Assembly (NCBI GenBank): GCA_036825615.1
Contig: DAISXY010000008.1
Location: 62,001-126,000 of the forward strand
Source of the DNA: JAICXG01 sp036825615
GTDB taxonomy: Bacteria; Verrucomicrobiota; Verrucomicrobiia; Chthoniobacterales; UBA10450
Length of the DNA: 64,000 nucleotides
Reading direction: 5' to 3'
Shown here: one piece after another, positions 50,628 through 59,520 of the stretch
Position numbering within the stretch: position 1 is the stretch's first letter
Layout: the number at the start of each line of letters is the position of its first letter
Translations under genes and position numbers: made by a program
The notes under the pieces: model-generated
The model's input: the letters and a program-made list of their open reading frames with translations, nothing else
Databases searched by the model: none
Told to the model about the DNA's origin: nothing

Positions 50628-51011
50628 TTAAAACAGCCCGGTCCGCAGCATCACGAGCGTGCAACCTTCGACCACCTCAATCCCGGCGCTGCTCGCGGCT
50701 GCGGCCAGCGCATCGTTTTCGGCGCCCGGGTTAAGGATGATCCGCCGCGGGTTGGCGGCCACGATTTCGTCGATCAGTGGAGTAGAGAGAGCCGGCCGGA
50801 GATAAATCGTGATCGTGTGCACCGGTTCGCCAATCGCGGCCAGGTTTGGGAAACAGCTGAGGCCTTCGATCTCCGCAAAAGCGGGGTTGACCGGGATCGG
50901 CCGGTAATCGTAGCGGGCGAGTAACCGGATCGCCTGGTTGGAGTAGCGCTCCGGCTTGGGCGAAGCGCCGAGCACCGCCACCTTCCGTTTCTCCTCAGGA
51001 ATCAGGGCCAT
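50628..51011 (-). CDS. CoA-binding domain protein (YccU-like)
   Basis: The Rossmann-fold protein of 127 residues has 'KVAVLGASPKPERYSNQAIRLLARYDYRPIPVNPAFAEIEGLSCFPNLAAI', 'HTITIYLRPALSTPLIDEIVAANPRRIILNPGAENDALAAAASSAGIEVVEGCTLVML'. This is the stand-alone CoA_binding family related to the succinyl-CoA synthetase alpha domain. Its physiological role is not known. It is convergent with the broken toxin gene. Confidence 0.92.
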   Translation of the reverse strand: MALIPEEKRKVAVLGASPKPERYSNQAIRLLARYDYRPIPVNPAFAEIEGLSCFPNLAAIGEPVHTITIYLRPALSTPLIDEIVAANPRRIILNPGAENDALAAAASSAGIEVVEGCTLVMLRTGLF

Positions 51012-51110
51012 CTGTCTCTCACTCCGGATGCGATATATGGTTAGGGCCGGAAGAGTTCGGACGGTTGCCCTGATTGACAGGGTAGGCGTGCTCGTTAGTA
51101 TCCGGCCAAT

Positions 51111-52421
51111 ATGAGATTTCCTCTCGCGTTAACCTCGAAGATCGCCGCATACATCATCGGCCACAAGCTTCGGGGAACGGAGAAATTTGCCACCGTGCTC
51201 CAGCTCGAACCGCTCCACACCTGCAATCTTACCTGCACCGGGTGCGGGCGGATTCGCGAATATTCGACCAATTTGAAAGACCTGCTCCCGCTCGAGGATT
51301 GCCTCGCGGCGGCGGAGGAATGCGATGCGCCGATGGTCTCGATCTGTGGCGGTGAACCGCTCATTTACCCGCAGATCGAGGCGCTCGTGCAGGGGTTACT
51401 CGGGCAGAACCGGATCGTTTACATCTGCACCAACGCCATGTTCATGCGCAAAAAAATGCGCGAATGGCTGGCCGCCGAATATCCGAAGCGAGCGACGTGG
51501 GTGGAAACAAAGATTACCGCGTTGATTGAGGCCGGCTTGCTGACCGAGAAGGACGCCACCGCCATTCAGCAAGGACCGAAAGATCCGGCCAAGCCGGCGA
51601 TCGGCCCGAGCAAGTGGATGTATTGGAATGTCCATCTCGACGGGCTGGAGCGAACGCATGACCTGATCGTCGAGCGGGAGGGCGTTTTCCGCGAGTGCAT
51701 TCTCGCGATCAAAATGGCAAAAATTCTCGGCTATCAGGTCGCCACCAACACCACCGTCTACAAGGAAACCGACATGGATGAGGTCGAGCAGATGCTCGAT
51801 TTCCTGAGCGATCTCGGGGTCGACGGCCACACCATCACCCCCGGCTACGAGTACGATGCGGCCAAGAAGGACATGATCGAGCGCCTCAATCTGCGTCCGG
51901 AAAATTTCTTCCTCACCCGCGATTCGACGACCAAGAAATTTGCCCGGATGGAGGAGTGGATGCAGCGCTACACCTTTTTCGGGACGCCAGTTTACTTCGA
52001 ATTTCTCGCCGGCAAACGCGATCTCACCTGCTCGGCCTGGGCGATCCCGACCCGTAACATTCGCGGCTGGAAAGCGCCGTGCTATTTCATGACCGACGCC
52101 GCCGGCACGAACGGCACCGGCCATTACGACAGCTACGCCGAGCTGCTCGCGCAGGTTGACTGGGACAAATACGGCGTCGTGAACGGCGTGGCGCGCGATC
52201 CGCGCTGCGAAAATTGCATGACCCATTGCGGCTATGAGCCGACCGCCAGCCTCGGCTTGCAGGCGCAGCCGGGCGACACCTGGAAGACGCTCAAGTTCAA
52301 CTTCGGTCCGCGGCCAAAGCCGACCGGCAAGGGGAACGAAGTCGCCGTCTATAACGGCGTCACCTCCGGCAACGGTCACCTCACCGGCAAAAAAGCCGAG
52401 CCAGCCGCGCAAGCCTCGTGA
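51111..52421 (+). CDS. hpnH: Adenosyl-hopene transferase HpnH (radical SAM)
   Basis: The 436-residue product carries the radical SAM motif in 'LEPLHTCNLTCTGCGRIREY', 'VSICGGEPLIYPQIEALV', 'NVHLDGLERTHDLIVEREGVF' and a C-terminal Cys region 'DPRCENCMTHCGYEPTA'. This is the HpnH pattern: it adds an adenosyl radical to diploptene, the first step to extended C35 hopanoids. The squalene-hopene cyclase gene follows after 9 bp, confirming the pathway. The other hpn genes are not in the window. Confidence 0.95.
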   Translation: MRFPLALTSKIAAYIIGHKLRGTEKFATVLQLEPLHTCNLTCTGCGRIREYSTNLKDLLPLEDCLAAAEECDAPMVSICGGEPLIYPQIEALVQGLLGQNRIVYICTNAMFMRKKMREWLAAEYPKRATWVETKITALIEAGLLTEKDATAIQQGPKDPAKPAIGPSKWMYWNVHLDGLERTHDLIVEREGVFRECILAIKMAKILGYQVATNTTVYKETDMDEVEQMLDFLSDLGVDGHTITPGYEYDAAKKDMIERLNLRPENFFLTRDSTTKKFARMEEWMQRYTFFGTPVYFEFLAGKRDLTCSAWAIPTRNIRGWKAPCYFMTDAAGTNGTGHYDSYAELLAQVDWDKYGVVNGVARDPRCENCMTHCGYEPTASLGLQAQPGDTWKTLKFNFGPRPKPTGKGNEVAVYNGVTSGNGHLTGKKAEPAAQAS

Positions 52422-52430
52422 CCGCGAGAA

Positions 52431-54431
52431 ATGGGTAACGCCGTTTCGAAAATCATCTCACTCCCCCGGGTCGCGAAACAAAGCGCGCCCCCGCTGCCGG
52501 CCGTTGAAGAGTTGAGCGAGGCGATCGCGCTGGCGCAGCAAAATCTCCTTCGCCAGCAACGTCCCGATGGGCACTGGGTGGGGGAGCTGGTGGTCGATAG
52601 CACGCTTTGCTCCGATTACGTCCTCTTCATGCATTGGGTCGGTGAAGTCGACGAGTCGCTGCAGCGGCGCTGCGTGGAGCACATTCGCAAGCTCCAGCTT
52701 CACGACGGGGGCTGGAATATCTATTACGGAGGGCCGAGCGAAATCAACGCCAGCGTGAAGGCCTATTTTGCGCTCAAGCTCGCCGGCCATAAACCGGACG
52801 AACTCCTGATGCAGGAAGCGCGCGCCAACATTCTCCGGCTCGGCGGCATTCCGCGGATGAACACCTACAGCAAGCTCTACCTGGCATTGTTAGGGCAGTT
52901 CCCCTGGAAGTATCTCCCGGCGATTCCGGTCGAGATGGTGCTGCTGCCGAATTGGTGTTTTTTCAACATCTATCGCATGTCCTCCTGGAGCCGGGCGATG
53001 CTCGTTCCGCTCGCGATCATCAACCATTTCAAGCCGACCCGTGAGCTGCCCTCGGACAAACAACTGCACGAGCTTTATCCCCTCGGCACCGAGGACAACG
53101 ATTTCACCCTCCCGCACGATCAACGCCTTTTGACCTGGCGTAACTTCTTCCTCCGCGCCGATCGCATCCTGAAATTACTCGAGCCGATCCAGAGCAAATC
53201 GCTCCGCCAGCGCGCGCTCGAGGAAGCGGAACGCTGGATGGTCGAACGCATCGGCGAGGGAAGCGACGGCCTCGCCGCGGTTTTCCCTGCAATGCTCAAC
53301 TCGATCATCGCCTTGCGGACGCTCAATTATCCCAAGGACCATCCGCTTTATCGTAAGGCGCTGGCTGATTTCGCCGGGCTCTTCATTGACGACCCGCAAG
53401 ATTTCCGGATCCAGCCCTGTCTCTCCCCGGTTTGGGACACGGCCATCAATGTGATCGCGCTCGGCGAGTCCGGTTTCCCCGCGCACCATCCTGCGTTGCA
53501 GCGGGCCGCGCAGTGGCTCGTCAACAAAGAAGTGCGGGTGCGCCGCGATTGGACGGTGAATAATCCGCACCCGGAAGCGAGCGGCTGGGCCTTCGAGTAC
53601 AACAACGTTTACTATCCCGATACGGACGACACCGCGATGGTCTTGATGGCGCTGCGACTGGTTCGACCTAACGAACAGGCGGAGCTCGGCCGGATTTTCG
53701 AGCGCGCGCTTGCCTGGCAGATGAGTTTCCAGTGCAAGGATGGCGGCTGGGCCGCGTTCGACAAGGATGTAACCCGGGAATGGCTCGAAGACATGCCCTT
53801 CGCCGATCACAACGCCATCCTTGATCCGACCTGTAGCGACCTGACCGCGCGCACCCTTGAATTGTTAGGCTACATCGGCTACAACCCCGGCCGCCCGGCG
53901 GTGCGCCGCGCGGTTCGTTACCTTCGCCAAACCCAGGAGCACGACGGCTCCTGGTACGGACGCTGGGGCGTTAACTACATCTACGGCACCTGGCAGGTCT
54001 TGCGCGGCCTGCGTTCCATCGGCGAGGACATGACCCAAAACTGGATCCTGCGCGGACGCGACTGGCTCGAGAGTTGTCAGAACGACGATGGCGGCTGGGG
54101 CGAAACCTGCGCTTCCTACGACAACCCCGATCTGAAAGGCAAAGGTCCAAGCACGGCTTCGCAAACTGCCTGGGCGCTGATGGGGCTATGCGCCTGCGGC
54201 GATCTGGAGCGGCCGAGCGTGCGGCGCGGCTTGCGTTATCTCCTCGACACGCAACAACCCGACGGCTCCTGGGACGAGTTGGAAACGACCGGGACCGGTT
54301 TCCCGCGCACCTTCTATCTCAAGTACGACATGTACCGGCAGAACTTCCCGCTCCTCGCGCTCGCCACCTACGTCAATTACCGCAGCGGCGTCGGTCATTA
54401 CCAGAGCTTCTATCGCTGGGTGGGACGATAA
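52431..54431 (+). CDS. shc: Squalene-hopene cyclase
   Basis: The 666-residue protein has the catalytic DxDD motif (D397-T398-D399-D400 in 'YYPDTDDTAMVLMAL') and several QW repeats ('QRPDGHWVGEL', 'QNDDGGWGETCASYDNP', 'QQPDGSWDELETTGTGFP'). The C-terminal 'GTGFPRTFYLKYDMYRQNFPLLALATY' is also typical. It cyclises squalene to hopene/hopanol at the inner membrane. It is co-transcribed with hpnH. The length is normal. Confidence 0.97.
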   Translation: MGNAVSKIISLPRVAKQSAPPLPAVEELSEAIALAQQNLLRQQRPDGHWVGELVVDSTLCSDYVLFMHWVGEVDESLQRRCVEHIRKLQLHDGGWNIYYGGPSEINASVKAYFALKLAGHKPDELLMQEARANILRLGGIPRMNTYSKLYLALLGQFPWKYLPAIPVEMVLLPNWCFFNIYRMSSWSRAMLVPLAIINHFKPTRELPSDKQLHELYPLGTEDNDFTLPHDQRLLTWRNFFLRADRILKLLEPIQSKSLRQRALEEAERWMVERIGEGSDGLAAVFPAMLNSIIALRTLNYPKDHPLYRKALADFAGLFIDDPQDFRIQPCLSPVWDTAINVIALGESGFPAHHPALQRAAQWLVNKEVRVRRDWTVNNPHPEASGWAFEYNNVYYPDTDDTAMVLMALRLVRPNEQAELGRIFERALAWQMSFQCKDGGWAAFDKDVTREWLEDMPFADHNAILDPTCSDLTARTLELLGYIGYNPGRPAVRRAVRYLRQTQEHDGSWYGRWGVNYIYGTWQVLRGLRSIGEDMTQNWILRGRDWLESCQNDDGGWGETCASYDNPDLKGKGPSTASQTAWALMGLCACGDLERPSVRRGLRYLLDTQQPDGSWDELETTGTGFPRTFYLKYDMYRQNFPLLALATYVNYRSGVGHYQSFYRWVGR

Positions 54432-54483
54432 GTCTGTGTACCCCTTGCCAGCTTGGCAACAGCGAGAGGCCGGAAAGCCCGTG

Positions 54484-54813
54484 TTACGGCGCGATTTTCC
54501 CGCCCCAGGATAAAATCTTGGCCTTTGTGCCGGCGGCTTCGGCTTCCTTGATGTCGCCGTTGCGGTTGTAAAAAAGAGAAAGGCTGGTCCAGCCGATCTG
54601 GTCGTTAGGCCGAAGCGCGACGGTTTTCTTTCCCGCCTCGATCGCCTCCGGGAAGCGCCCCAGTTTCATCAGCGCCATTCCGAGCGCGTGCCAGCCGTCG
54701 AAGAAATCCGGATCGAGCTCGACGCAACGGCGATACTTCTCGACCGCGCTTTCCAATTCGCCGATCGCGAGATCGCCGTTGGCATCGTCGAATATCTCCT
54801 CCACGTTTTCCAT
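54484..54813 (-). CDS. Small TPR protein
   Basis: The 109-residue protein has about three TPR units: 'DLAIGELESAVEKYRRCVELDPDFFDGWHALGMALMKLGRFPEAIEAGKKTVALRPNDQIGWTSLSLFYNRNGDIKEAEAAGTKA'. There is no signal peptide. It is a generic protein-interaction module. It is followed on the same strand by the peptidyl-prolyl isomerase gene upstream, 27 bp away, and may be co-transcribed with it. Confidence 0.85.
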   Translation of the reverse strand: MENVEEIFDDANGDLAIGELESAVEKYRRCVELDPDFFDGWHALGMALMKLGRFPEAIEAGKKTVALRPNDQIGWTSLSLFYNRNGDIKEAEAAGTKAKILSWGGKIAP

Positions 54814-54840
54814 GGCGGCACGAAGCGCGAATCGCTCGCG

Positions 54841-56388
54841 TTAGCTCGGAGCGATTTCGCCCTTCTTCGTTTCCGGGATGCCGGCGGCGTGGCGTCGCTC
54901 GCGTAACCACTCGTAAAAAACAACCTGACCTTCGACCGACTTCGCATTTTCCTCCAGCGCGGCGCGCGCCTTGTCGAATTCCGCCGGCGTCGGCTGCTGG
55001 CGTTTCTCGAGCACAAGTACGAAGCCGCCCTCGGGCGTCGGCACGAAGTTGCTCACGTTGCCCGGCTCGAGCGTAGTGACGGTCTGCTTGATATAGGGCA
55101 TGTCGGGCGCCTCGTTTTTCTTCTGCGGCTCGGGCGGCGGCGTCTCGCCGGGAGCAGCCTCGGCGAGCGTAAACTCGGGCAGTTTCTCCAGCTTCACCCC
55201 AGCGTCGGTCGCGACCTGTTCGACATTCTGTCCATTGCTGGCCGCGGTGCGCAGTTTCTCCACGAGATCGTTCGCCTTCGCCGCGATCTTCTGATCCTTC
55301 TGCTGCTTCTCCAAGGTCTCGACGATCTGCGGCCGCGCCTCCTCCTGCGTCATCGGATGCGGCGGATTCACTTTCACGAGATGGAGAATGTCAAACCCGT
55401 CAGCGCTTTGAATCGCGTCGCTGTTTGGTGATTCCTTCGTTAGGGCAAATGCCGTCTGCACAAGCTGCGGTTTGCTCGCCAGCGACGGCGCCGGTTTCGC
55501 CTGCGTAAACTCGCCCGTCTCCTGCGGGGTCAAATGCATCTTCGCTGCCACCTGGTCGAAGTCAGCTCCCTTCGCCTGGAGCGCTTCGGTGAAATCATTC
55601 GCCGCGTCGGCCAGTTTTTGCAGGGCGTCGATCCGCTCTTTGCCTGTTAATTTTTTCTGCGCGTCGCTGAGGCCAAAACTGACCAGTTTGACCTGCCGCT
55701 TTTCCTCGCTCTTCAATTCCGCTTTATGCGCGTCGTAATACTTCGCGACTTCGTCATCGCTGATTGAAATCTCTTTGCCGAAGTCCTGCGGACGGAAGCG
55801 CACGAGCGCGACCTGCATTTTCGCATACGCCTTATCGAAGTTCTCTCGCAGCTCGCTTTCCGGCACGTTCACGCCCGCGCCCAGGATTTTTTGCAAACGC
55901 CCGAGCGCGATCTGGTCGGCGGCCAGTTCCTCGATCTGCGACTGGGTGAAACCCATCGAGCCGAGGACGTGATCGACGAAATTGCCATAGGCGGCGAGAT
56001 CGAACCCGTTCTCGCCTTTAAACGCTGGGAGCGACTTGACCTCGTTCGCGATCTCTTCCGTCGTCGGCTCGATCCCAAGGCGATCGACTTCGTGGCGCAG
56101 GACCATCAGGTTCCAGGCAAAATTGTCGAAGGCTTCGGTCTCGGTTTGCGCGCCGAGCGTGAGGTTTTGCACCAGGTCGCGCATCCCGAGCTGGCTCGCG
56201 AGCCGGAGCAGCCGCGCGTAATGCTGGAATTCGACCTGGCTGACGGTGTGATCGTAAAAGGTGCCGGCCGTCTCTTTGGAGATGCTGCTGAAATCGGTCC
56301 GGTTGTAGAACCAGGAGAAGGAGATGCAGACAAGAGCCGTGATGATGATCATCAGGGTCTTGTGGTGTTTGCGCATGATTGTGATCAT
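54841..56388 (-). CDS. PpiD/SurA-like peptidyl-prolyl isomerase (membrane-anchored chaperone)
   Basis: The start ATG at 56388 follows a GAGG 8 bases upstream. The product of 515 residues has an N-terminal anchor (TLMIIITALVCISFSWFY) and a SurA_N-like helical region ('VSQVEFQHYARLLRLASQLGM', 'ETEAFDNFAWNLMVLRHEVDRLGIEPTTEEIANEVKSLPAFKGENGFD'). A parvulin-like segment includes 'ADFDQVAAKM...TGEFTQ' and 'GFDILHLVKVNPPHPMTQEEARPQI'. A further repeat-like module follows, with 'EGGFVLVLEKRQQPTPAEFDKARAALEE'. It probably assists folding of exported proteins at the inner membrane. The catalytic parvulin residues are divergent. Confidence 0.85.
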   Translation of the reverse strand: MITIMRKHHKTLMIIITALVCISFSWFYNRTDFSSISKETAGTFYDHTVSQVEFQHYARLLRLASQLGMRDLVQNLTLGAQTETEAFDNFAWNLMVLRHEVDRLGIEPTTEEIANEVKSLPAFKGENGFDLAAYGNFVDHVLGSMGFTQSQIEELAADQIALGRLQKILGAGVNVPESELRENFDKAYAKMQVALVRFRPQDFGKEISISDDEVAKYYDAHKAELKSEEKRQVKLVSFGLSDAQKKLTGKERIDALQKLADAANDFTEALQAKGADFDQVAAKMHLTPQETGEFTQAKPAPSLASKPQLVQTAFALTKESPNSDAIQSADGFDILHLVKVNPPHPMTQEEARPQIVETLEKQQKDQKIAAKANDLVEKLRTAASNGQNVEQVATDAGVKLEKLPEFTLAEAAPGETPPPEPQKKNEAPDMPYIKQTVTTLEPGNVSNFVPTPEGGFVLVLEKRQQPTPAEFDKARAALEENAKSVEGQVVFYEWLRERRHAAGIPETKKGEIAPS

Positions 56389-56530
56389 GGGAATGCCTCG
56401 GGTTTGAGTGGCGGAATTTAGGATTCTGCACCGCGTGGGCAACTGATTTCTCGGAAATGGAGGGGTGAAGCGTGAATAGTGAATCGTGAATCGATCTAAC
56501 CTGGCTTCAGGCACGATCGCGATTCACGAT

Positions 56531-57313
56531 TCACTCTCCTCGGTTGAGAAGTAACTCCGCCCAGACCGGCGCATGATCCGACGGGTCTTTGCCCTTGCGC
56601 ATTTCGCGCTCGACACCTGCGTCGACGCATTTCGCGGCGAGCGCTGGTCCGGCGAGAATGGCATCGATCCGCAGCCCGCGATTTTTCGGGAAAGCGAGCA
56701 TTCGATAGTCCCACCAGCTGAAAATGCCGCTCTCGGCATGATGCAGGCGCAGGGTGTCGCTCAGTCCCAAATTCTCAAGCGCGCGAAAGGCTGCCCGCTC
56801 GCCGTCCGAGCACATAATCGCGCCGCGCCAGAGCTGCGGGTCATGAACATCGGCGTCGTTAGGCGCAACGTTAAAGTCGCCGCAGAGGAGGAGCTGGTCG
56901 AGGGTCGGTTCCTTCTCGCGCAAACAACTCGTGAGGCGGCGGAACCACTCCATCTTATAGCGGTAGGCTTCCGAACCGACCGCCTGTCCATTGGGCGCAT
57001 AAAGCGAAATCACGCGCACCTGGCCGATGGTCGCGGCGATGATCCGCGCCTGGTCGTCTTCGATTTCATCGCATAATCCGAGGCGCACCTCGCGCGGCTC
57101 TTCCCTGGCGAGAATGGCGACGCCGTTGTAGGACTTCTGCCCGTGAAAAACCGCGGCGTAACCGGCGTCGCGCAGGGTCGAGGCCGGAAACTGCTCATCG
57201 GTGCACTTCGTTTCCTGGAGGCAAACGATATCCGGGCTCGTCGCGCGCAACCATTCGAGCAGGCGAGGCTCCCGCTTGCGCAGCGAGTTGATATTCCAGG
57301 ATACGATTTTCAA
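56531..57313 (-). CDS. xth: Exodeoxyribonuclease III (AP endonuclease)
   Basis: The 260-residue protein has the exonuclease/endonuclease/phosphatase motifs: 'MKIVSWNINSLRKREPRLLEWL', 'PDIVCLQETKC' (metal-binding Glu), 'SLYAPNGQAVGSEAYRYK', 'LLCGDFNVAPNDADVHDP', 'SWWDYRMLAFPKNRGLRIDAIL' and 'PSDHAPVWAEL' (catalytic Asp-His). It cleaves DNA at abasic sites in base-excision repair. Short repeats with 'GTGAATCGTGAATCG' and 'GAACCGTGAACCGTGAACC' lie just outside both ends. Confidence 0.95.
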   Translation of the reverse strand: MKIVSWNINSLRKREPRLLEWLRATSPDIVCLQETKCTDEQFPASTLRDAGYAAVFHGQKSYNGVAILAREEPREVRLGLCDEIEDDQARIIAATIGQVRVISLYAPNGQAVGSEAYRYKMEWFRRLTSCLREKEPTLDQLLLCGDFNVAPNDADVHDPQLWRGAIMCSDGERAAFRALENLGLSDTLRLHHAESGIFSWWDYRMLAFPKNRGLRIDAILAGPALAAKCVDAGVEREMRKGKDPSDHAPVWAELLLNRGE

Positions 57314-57375
57314 ACCGCTGAACCGTGAACCGTGAACCGTGAACAGTGATGGTCATTTTGATGGCTGATCACCGA

Positions 57376-58746
57376 TCACACCTCCAGCTCTACTCCCGGG
57401 CGCGGCACAATCACCTCGCTCTGTGGCAGCGCCGCCGCCGCCCCGCGCAGCCATTCTACCGCCGCGAGGTCGCCGTGAACGAGCACCACCTTTCGCGGCG
57501 CGAGTATGCGGATGTAATCGAGCAGCGATTCGCGCGAGGCGTGCGCGCTGAATTGGAATTGATCCAACTGACAGCGGCGGAGCTGGGCCGGTTCGTCCTT
57601 ATCGAGCGAGATCAATTCGTCAGGCGCGGACCTCCGCAAAACGCCCGCGGGTGATTCCGGGTCGGCGTATCCGACGAAAAAGATGGAATGCTCCGGCCGA
57701 TCGATGATCCGGCGGGCGAAAATGTTCGAGAGGGTTTTCGGGGTCATCATGCCGCTGGAGAGCGCGTAGATGCGGCCGGGCCGGGCCGGAGCGTCAGCGA
57801 TCGTTTTGCCATTGAGGACGAACGGACCGACCTCGGGAAACAGTTGCAGCCGCGGCAGCACCCGGGGCGATTGGTTGGCGCGCCGATCGTAAATCTCCGT
57901 CATCTTCGAGCTCAACCCGCCGATGTAGACGGGCGCGTCCGGGATCCACTTTTGGCGTTTGAATTTGTAGAGCATGGCGAGGATCTCCTGTGTCTTGCCG
58001 AGGGCAAAGACCGGCACGAGCACGCACCCGCCGCGCGCGAAGGCCCGCTCGATCGCCTCCGCGAACCGCCGCTCCTCCGCCGCGCGCGAAAAATTTTCCG
58101 GCAACGGCGAATCGCCGCGGGTCGCTTCGATGATCAGCACGTCAATCGCCGTTTCGGGAAAAGCGGCGCCGCGCACCAGCGTCTGATCGTCAAAATTCAC
58201 GTCGCCGGTGTAAAAGACGGTGCGTCCCTCGGCCCGGAGGAGAATGCCGGCGGCGCCAAGCACGTGGCCGGCCTGGCAGTATTCAAAGGTCAGCTCGTCG
58301 TTAGGCGCGGCCGGGCTGCGCTCGCCTTCGAGCGTGAACGGTTGTCCGATCGGACAATGCTGCCAGCGGCCGGTCGCCCGATCGGTTTCGCGATGGGTGA
58401 AGAGCGGATAAATCACGCCGACTTCCTCGCGCTCCCGGGTCATGACGTTGACCGAATTGTGCAGAAGCGCGTCCCCAATTGCCGCGGTCGCTTCGGTCAT
58501 GAAGACGCGCGCCTGTGGTTGTTGCCGCATCAGGACAGGGAGCGAGCCGATGTGATCGAGATGCGCGTGGGAGAGCAGAATCGCGTTCACCGGCAGGCCG
58601 GCGAGGTTGCCAAGGAGCGGCAGGGCCGTTTCGCCTTCCTCTTTCGGGTGCATCCCGCAATCGAGCACCACGCCCTGCCCACCGGAGCCGAGATAATAAG
58701 AATTGGCGCCGATTTCGGTGCGGCGAGTCAGGTTGATGAACTTCAA
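57376..58746 (-). CDS. Metallo-beta-lactamase/beta-CASP RNA hydrolase
   Basis: Motif 2 of the MBL fold is 'ILLSHAHLDHIGSLPVLM'. Further ligands are in 'EYCQAGHVLGAAGILLRAEGRTVFYTGDVNFDDQTLV'. The beta-CASP part has 'VLIIEATRGDSPLPE', 'CVLVPVFALGKTQEILAMLYKF' and 'FQFSAHASRESLLDYI' with 'VVLVHGDLAAVEWL' at the end. This is the YSH1/CPSF-like family of RNA endo/exonucleases (RNase J relatives). A TTG at 58746 gives the normal opening 'KFINLTRRTEIGANSYYL'. The frame extends to 58785 without support. The long plus-strand frame over it is a shadow. Confidence 0.9.
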   Translation of the reverse strand: MKFINLTRRTEIGANSYYLGSGGQGVVLDCGMHPKEEGETALPLLGNLAGLPVNAILLSHAHLDHIGSLPVLMRQQPQARVFMTEATAAIGDALLHNSVNVMTREREEVGVIYPLFTHRETDRATGRWQHCPIGQPFTLEGERSPAAPNDELTFEYCQAGHVLGAAGILLRAEGRTVFYTGDVNFDDQTLVRGAAFPETAIDVLIIEATRGDSPLPENFSRAAEERRFAEAIERAFARGGCVLVPVFALGKTQEILAMLYKFKRQKWIPDAPVYIGGLSSKMTEIYDRRANQSPRVLPRLQLFPEVGPFVLNGKTIADAPARPGRIYALSSGMMTPKTLSNIFARRIIDRPEHSIFFVGYADPESPAGVLRRSAPDELISLDKDEPAQLRRCQLDQFQFSAHASRESLLDYIRILAPRKVVLVHGDLAAVEWLRGAAAALPQSEVIVPRPGVELEV

Positions 58747-58814
58747 AACGCACGAGCATCTTGCCTTTGTCGCGCCCGCGAGCAACGAGCAATTTTTGCT
58801 CTTTTGCGCGGCGG

Positions 58815-59231
58815 TTACGAACCCGCAGACTGCTCTTGGCCTGGGATCGTAACACTGGATGGGAGCGACGAATCAATCGCGACCCATGGCAGCTTGTCTT
58901 CCAGCCAGATCAGTCGGGCCGGCGGAAACGGCCGGGGATCGTCCAGGGTTGCAATCGCCACATCCACTCGCGGTGACTCGGGTTCGTCCTCGAAGAGAAT
59001 TTGTGTGCCGCAGCAGGAAGCGAAATCTCTCACCCGGCCGGCAAATGGGACACGCCGGAGCGTGCCGGAAAGCAACTTGAAGTTGTCGCGCTCCAGAATT
59101 CCCCAGGTGACATAAGGCGCGCCGGAGCTGCGCCGGCAATCGAGGCAATGACAATCCACCATGCCAAAGGGAGCTTCTTCCAACTCATACCGCAGTTCGC
59201 CGCAAAGACAGCCTCCCTGTAGGTTCGTCAT
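58815..59231 (-). CDS. GFA-family protein
   Basis: The 138-residue protein has the zinc-binding cysteines of the GFA (glutathione-dependent formaldehyde-activating) fold: 'GGCLCGELRYEL', 'DCHCLDCRRSSGAPYVTWG' and 'RDFASCCGTQILF', then 'DVAIATLDDPRPFPPARLIWLEDKLPWV'. Most members have no proven activity, and the name does not imply formaldehyde metabolism here. Confidence 0.9.
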   Translation of the reverse strand: MTNLQGGCLCGELRYELEEAPFGMVDCHCLDCRRSSGAPYVTWGILERDNFKLLSGTLRRVPFAGRVRDFASCCGTQILFEDEPESPRVDVAIATLDDPRPFPPARLIWLEDKLPWVAIDSSLPSSVTIPGQEQSAGS

Positions 59232-59346
59232 AACTCTGACAGCATTACTCGAGACCAGCGATCATCAGCCAGCCAAATGGTTACCGCAGCTGCGAAGATC
59301 GGTAGCGGTATTGGTTGATGGATTTGCCTCTGAGGCTCACTTCATT

Positions 59347-59388
59347 CCTCTCCTGAGGGAGAGGCGGACGCGAAGCGCCAGGTGAGGG
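59347..59388. repeat. REP-like element, third copy
   Basis: 'CTCTCC-TGA-GGGAGAGGCGGACGCGAAGCGCCAGGTGAGGG' matches the two elements flanking the 45-kb tandem array. It lies in the 289-bp gap between the GFA gene and exbB, which otherwise shows only the exbB upstream region. Confidence 0.75.
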
Positions 59389-59520
59389 CTCCCACGTGCT
59401 GCCGGCGATGCAAAACGCAACGGCACCCGACAATTGTGAACGACTGCACCGCCGTCGTTGTCCCTCTCCTGGTGCAGTTGCAAGGAGAAACCGCGGGCCT
59501 ATGCTAACGCCCAATTGAGC

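Noticed and set aside
51396..52412. 338-residue minus-strand open frame over hpnH
   Set aside because: Shadow of a certain radical SAM gene.
57688..59115. 475-residue plus-strand open frame
   Set aside because: Antisense to the beta-CASP hydrolase and GFA genes, with Arg/Gly/Ala-biased sequence and no recognisable domain.
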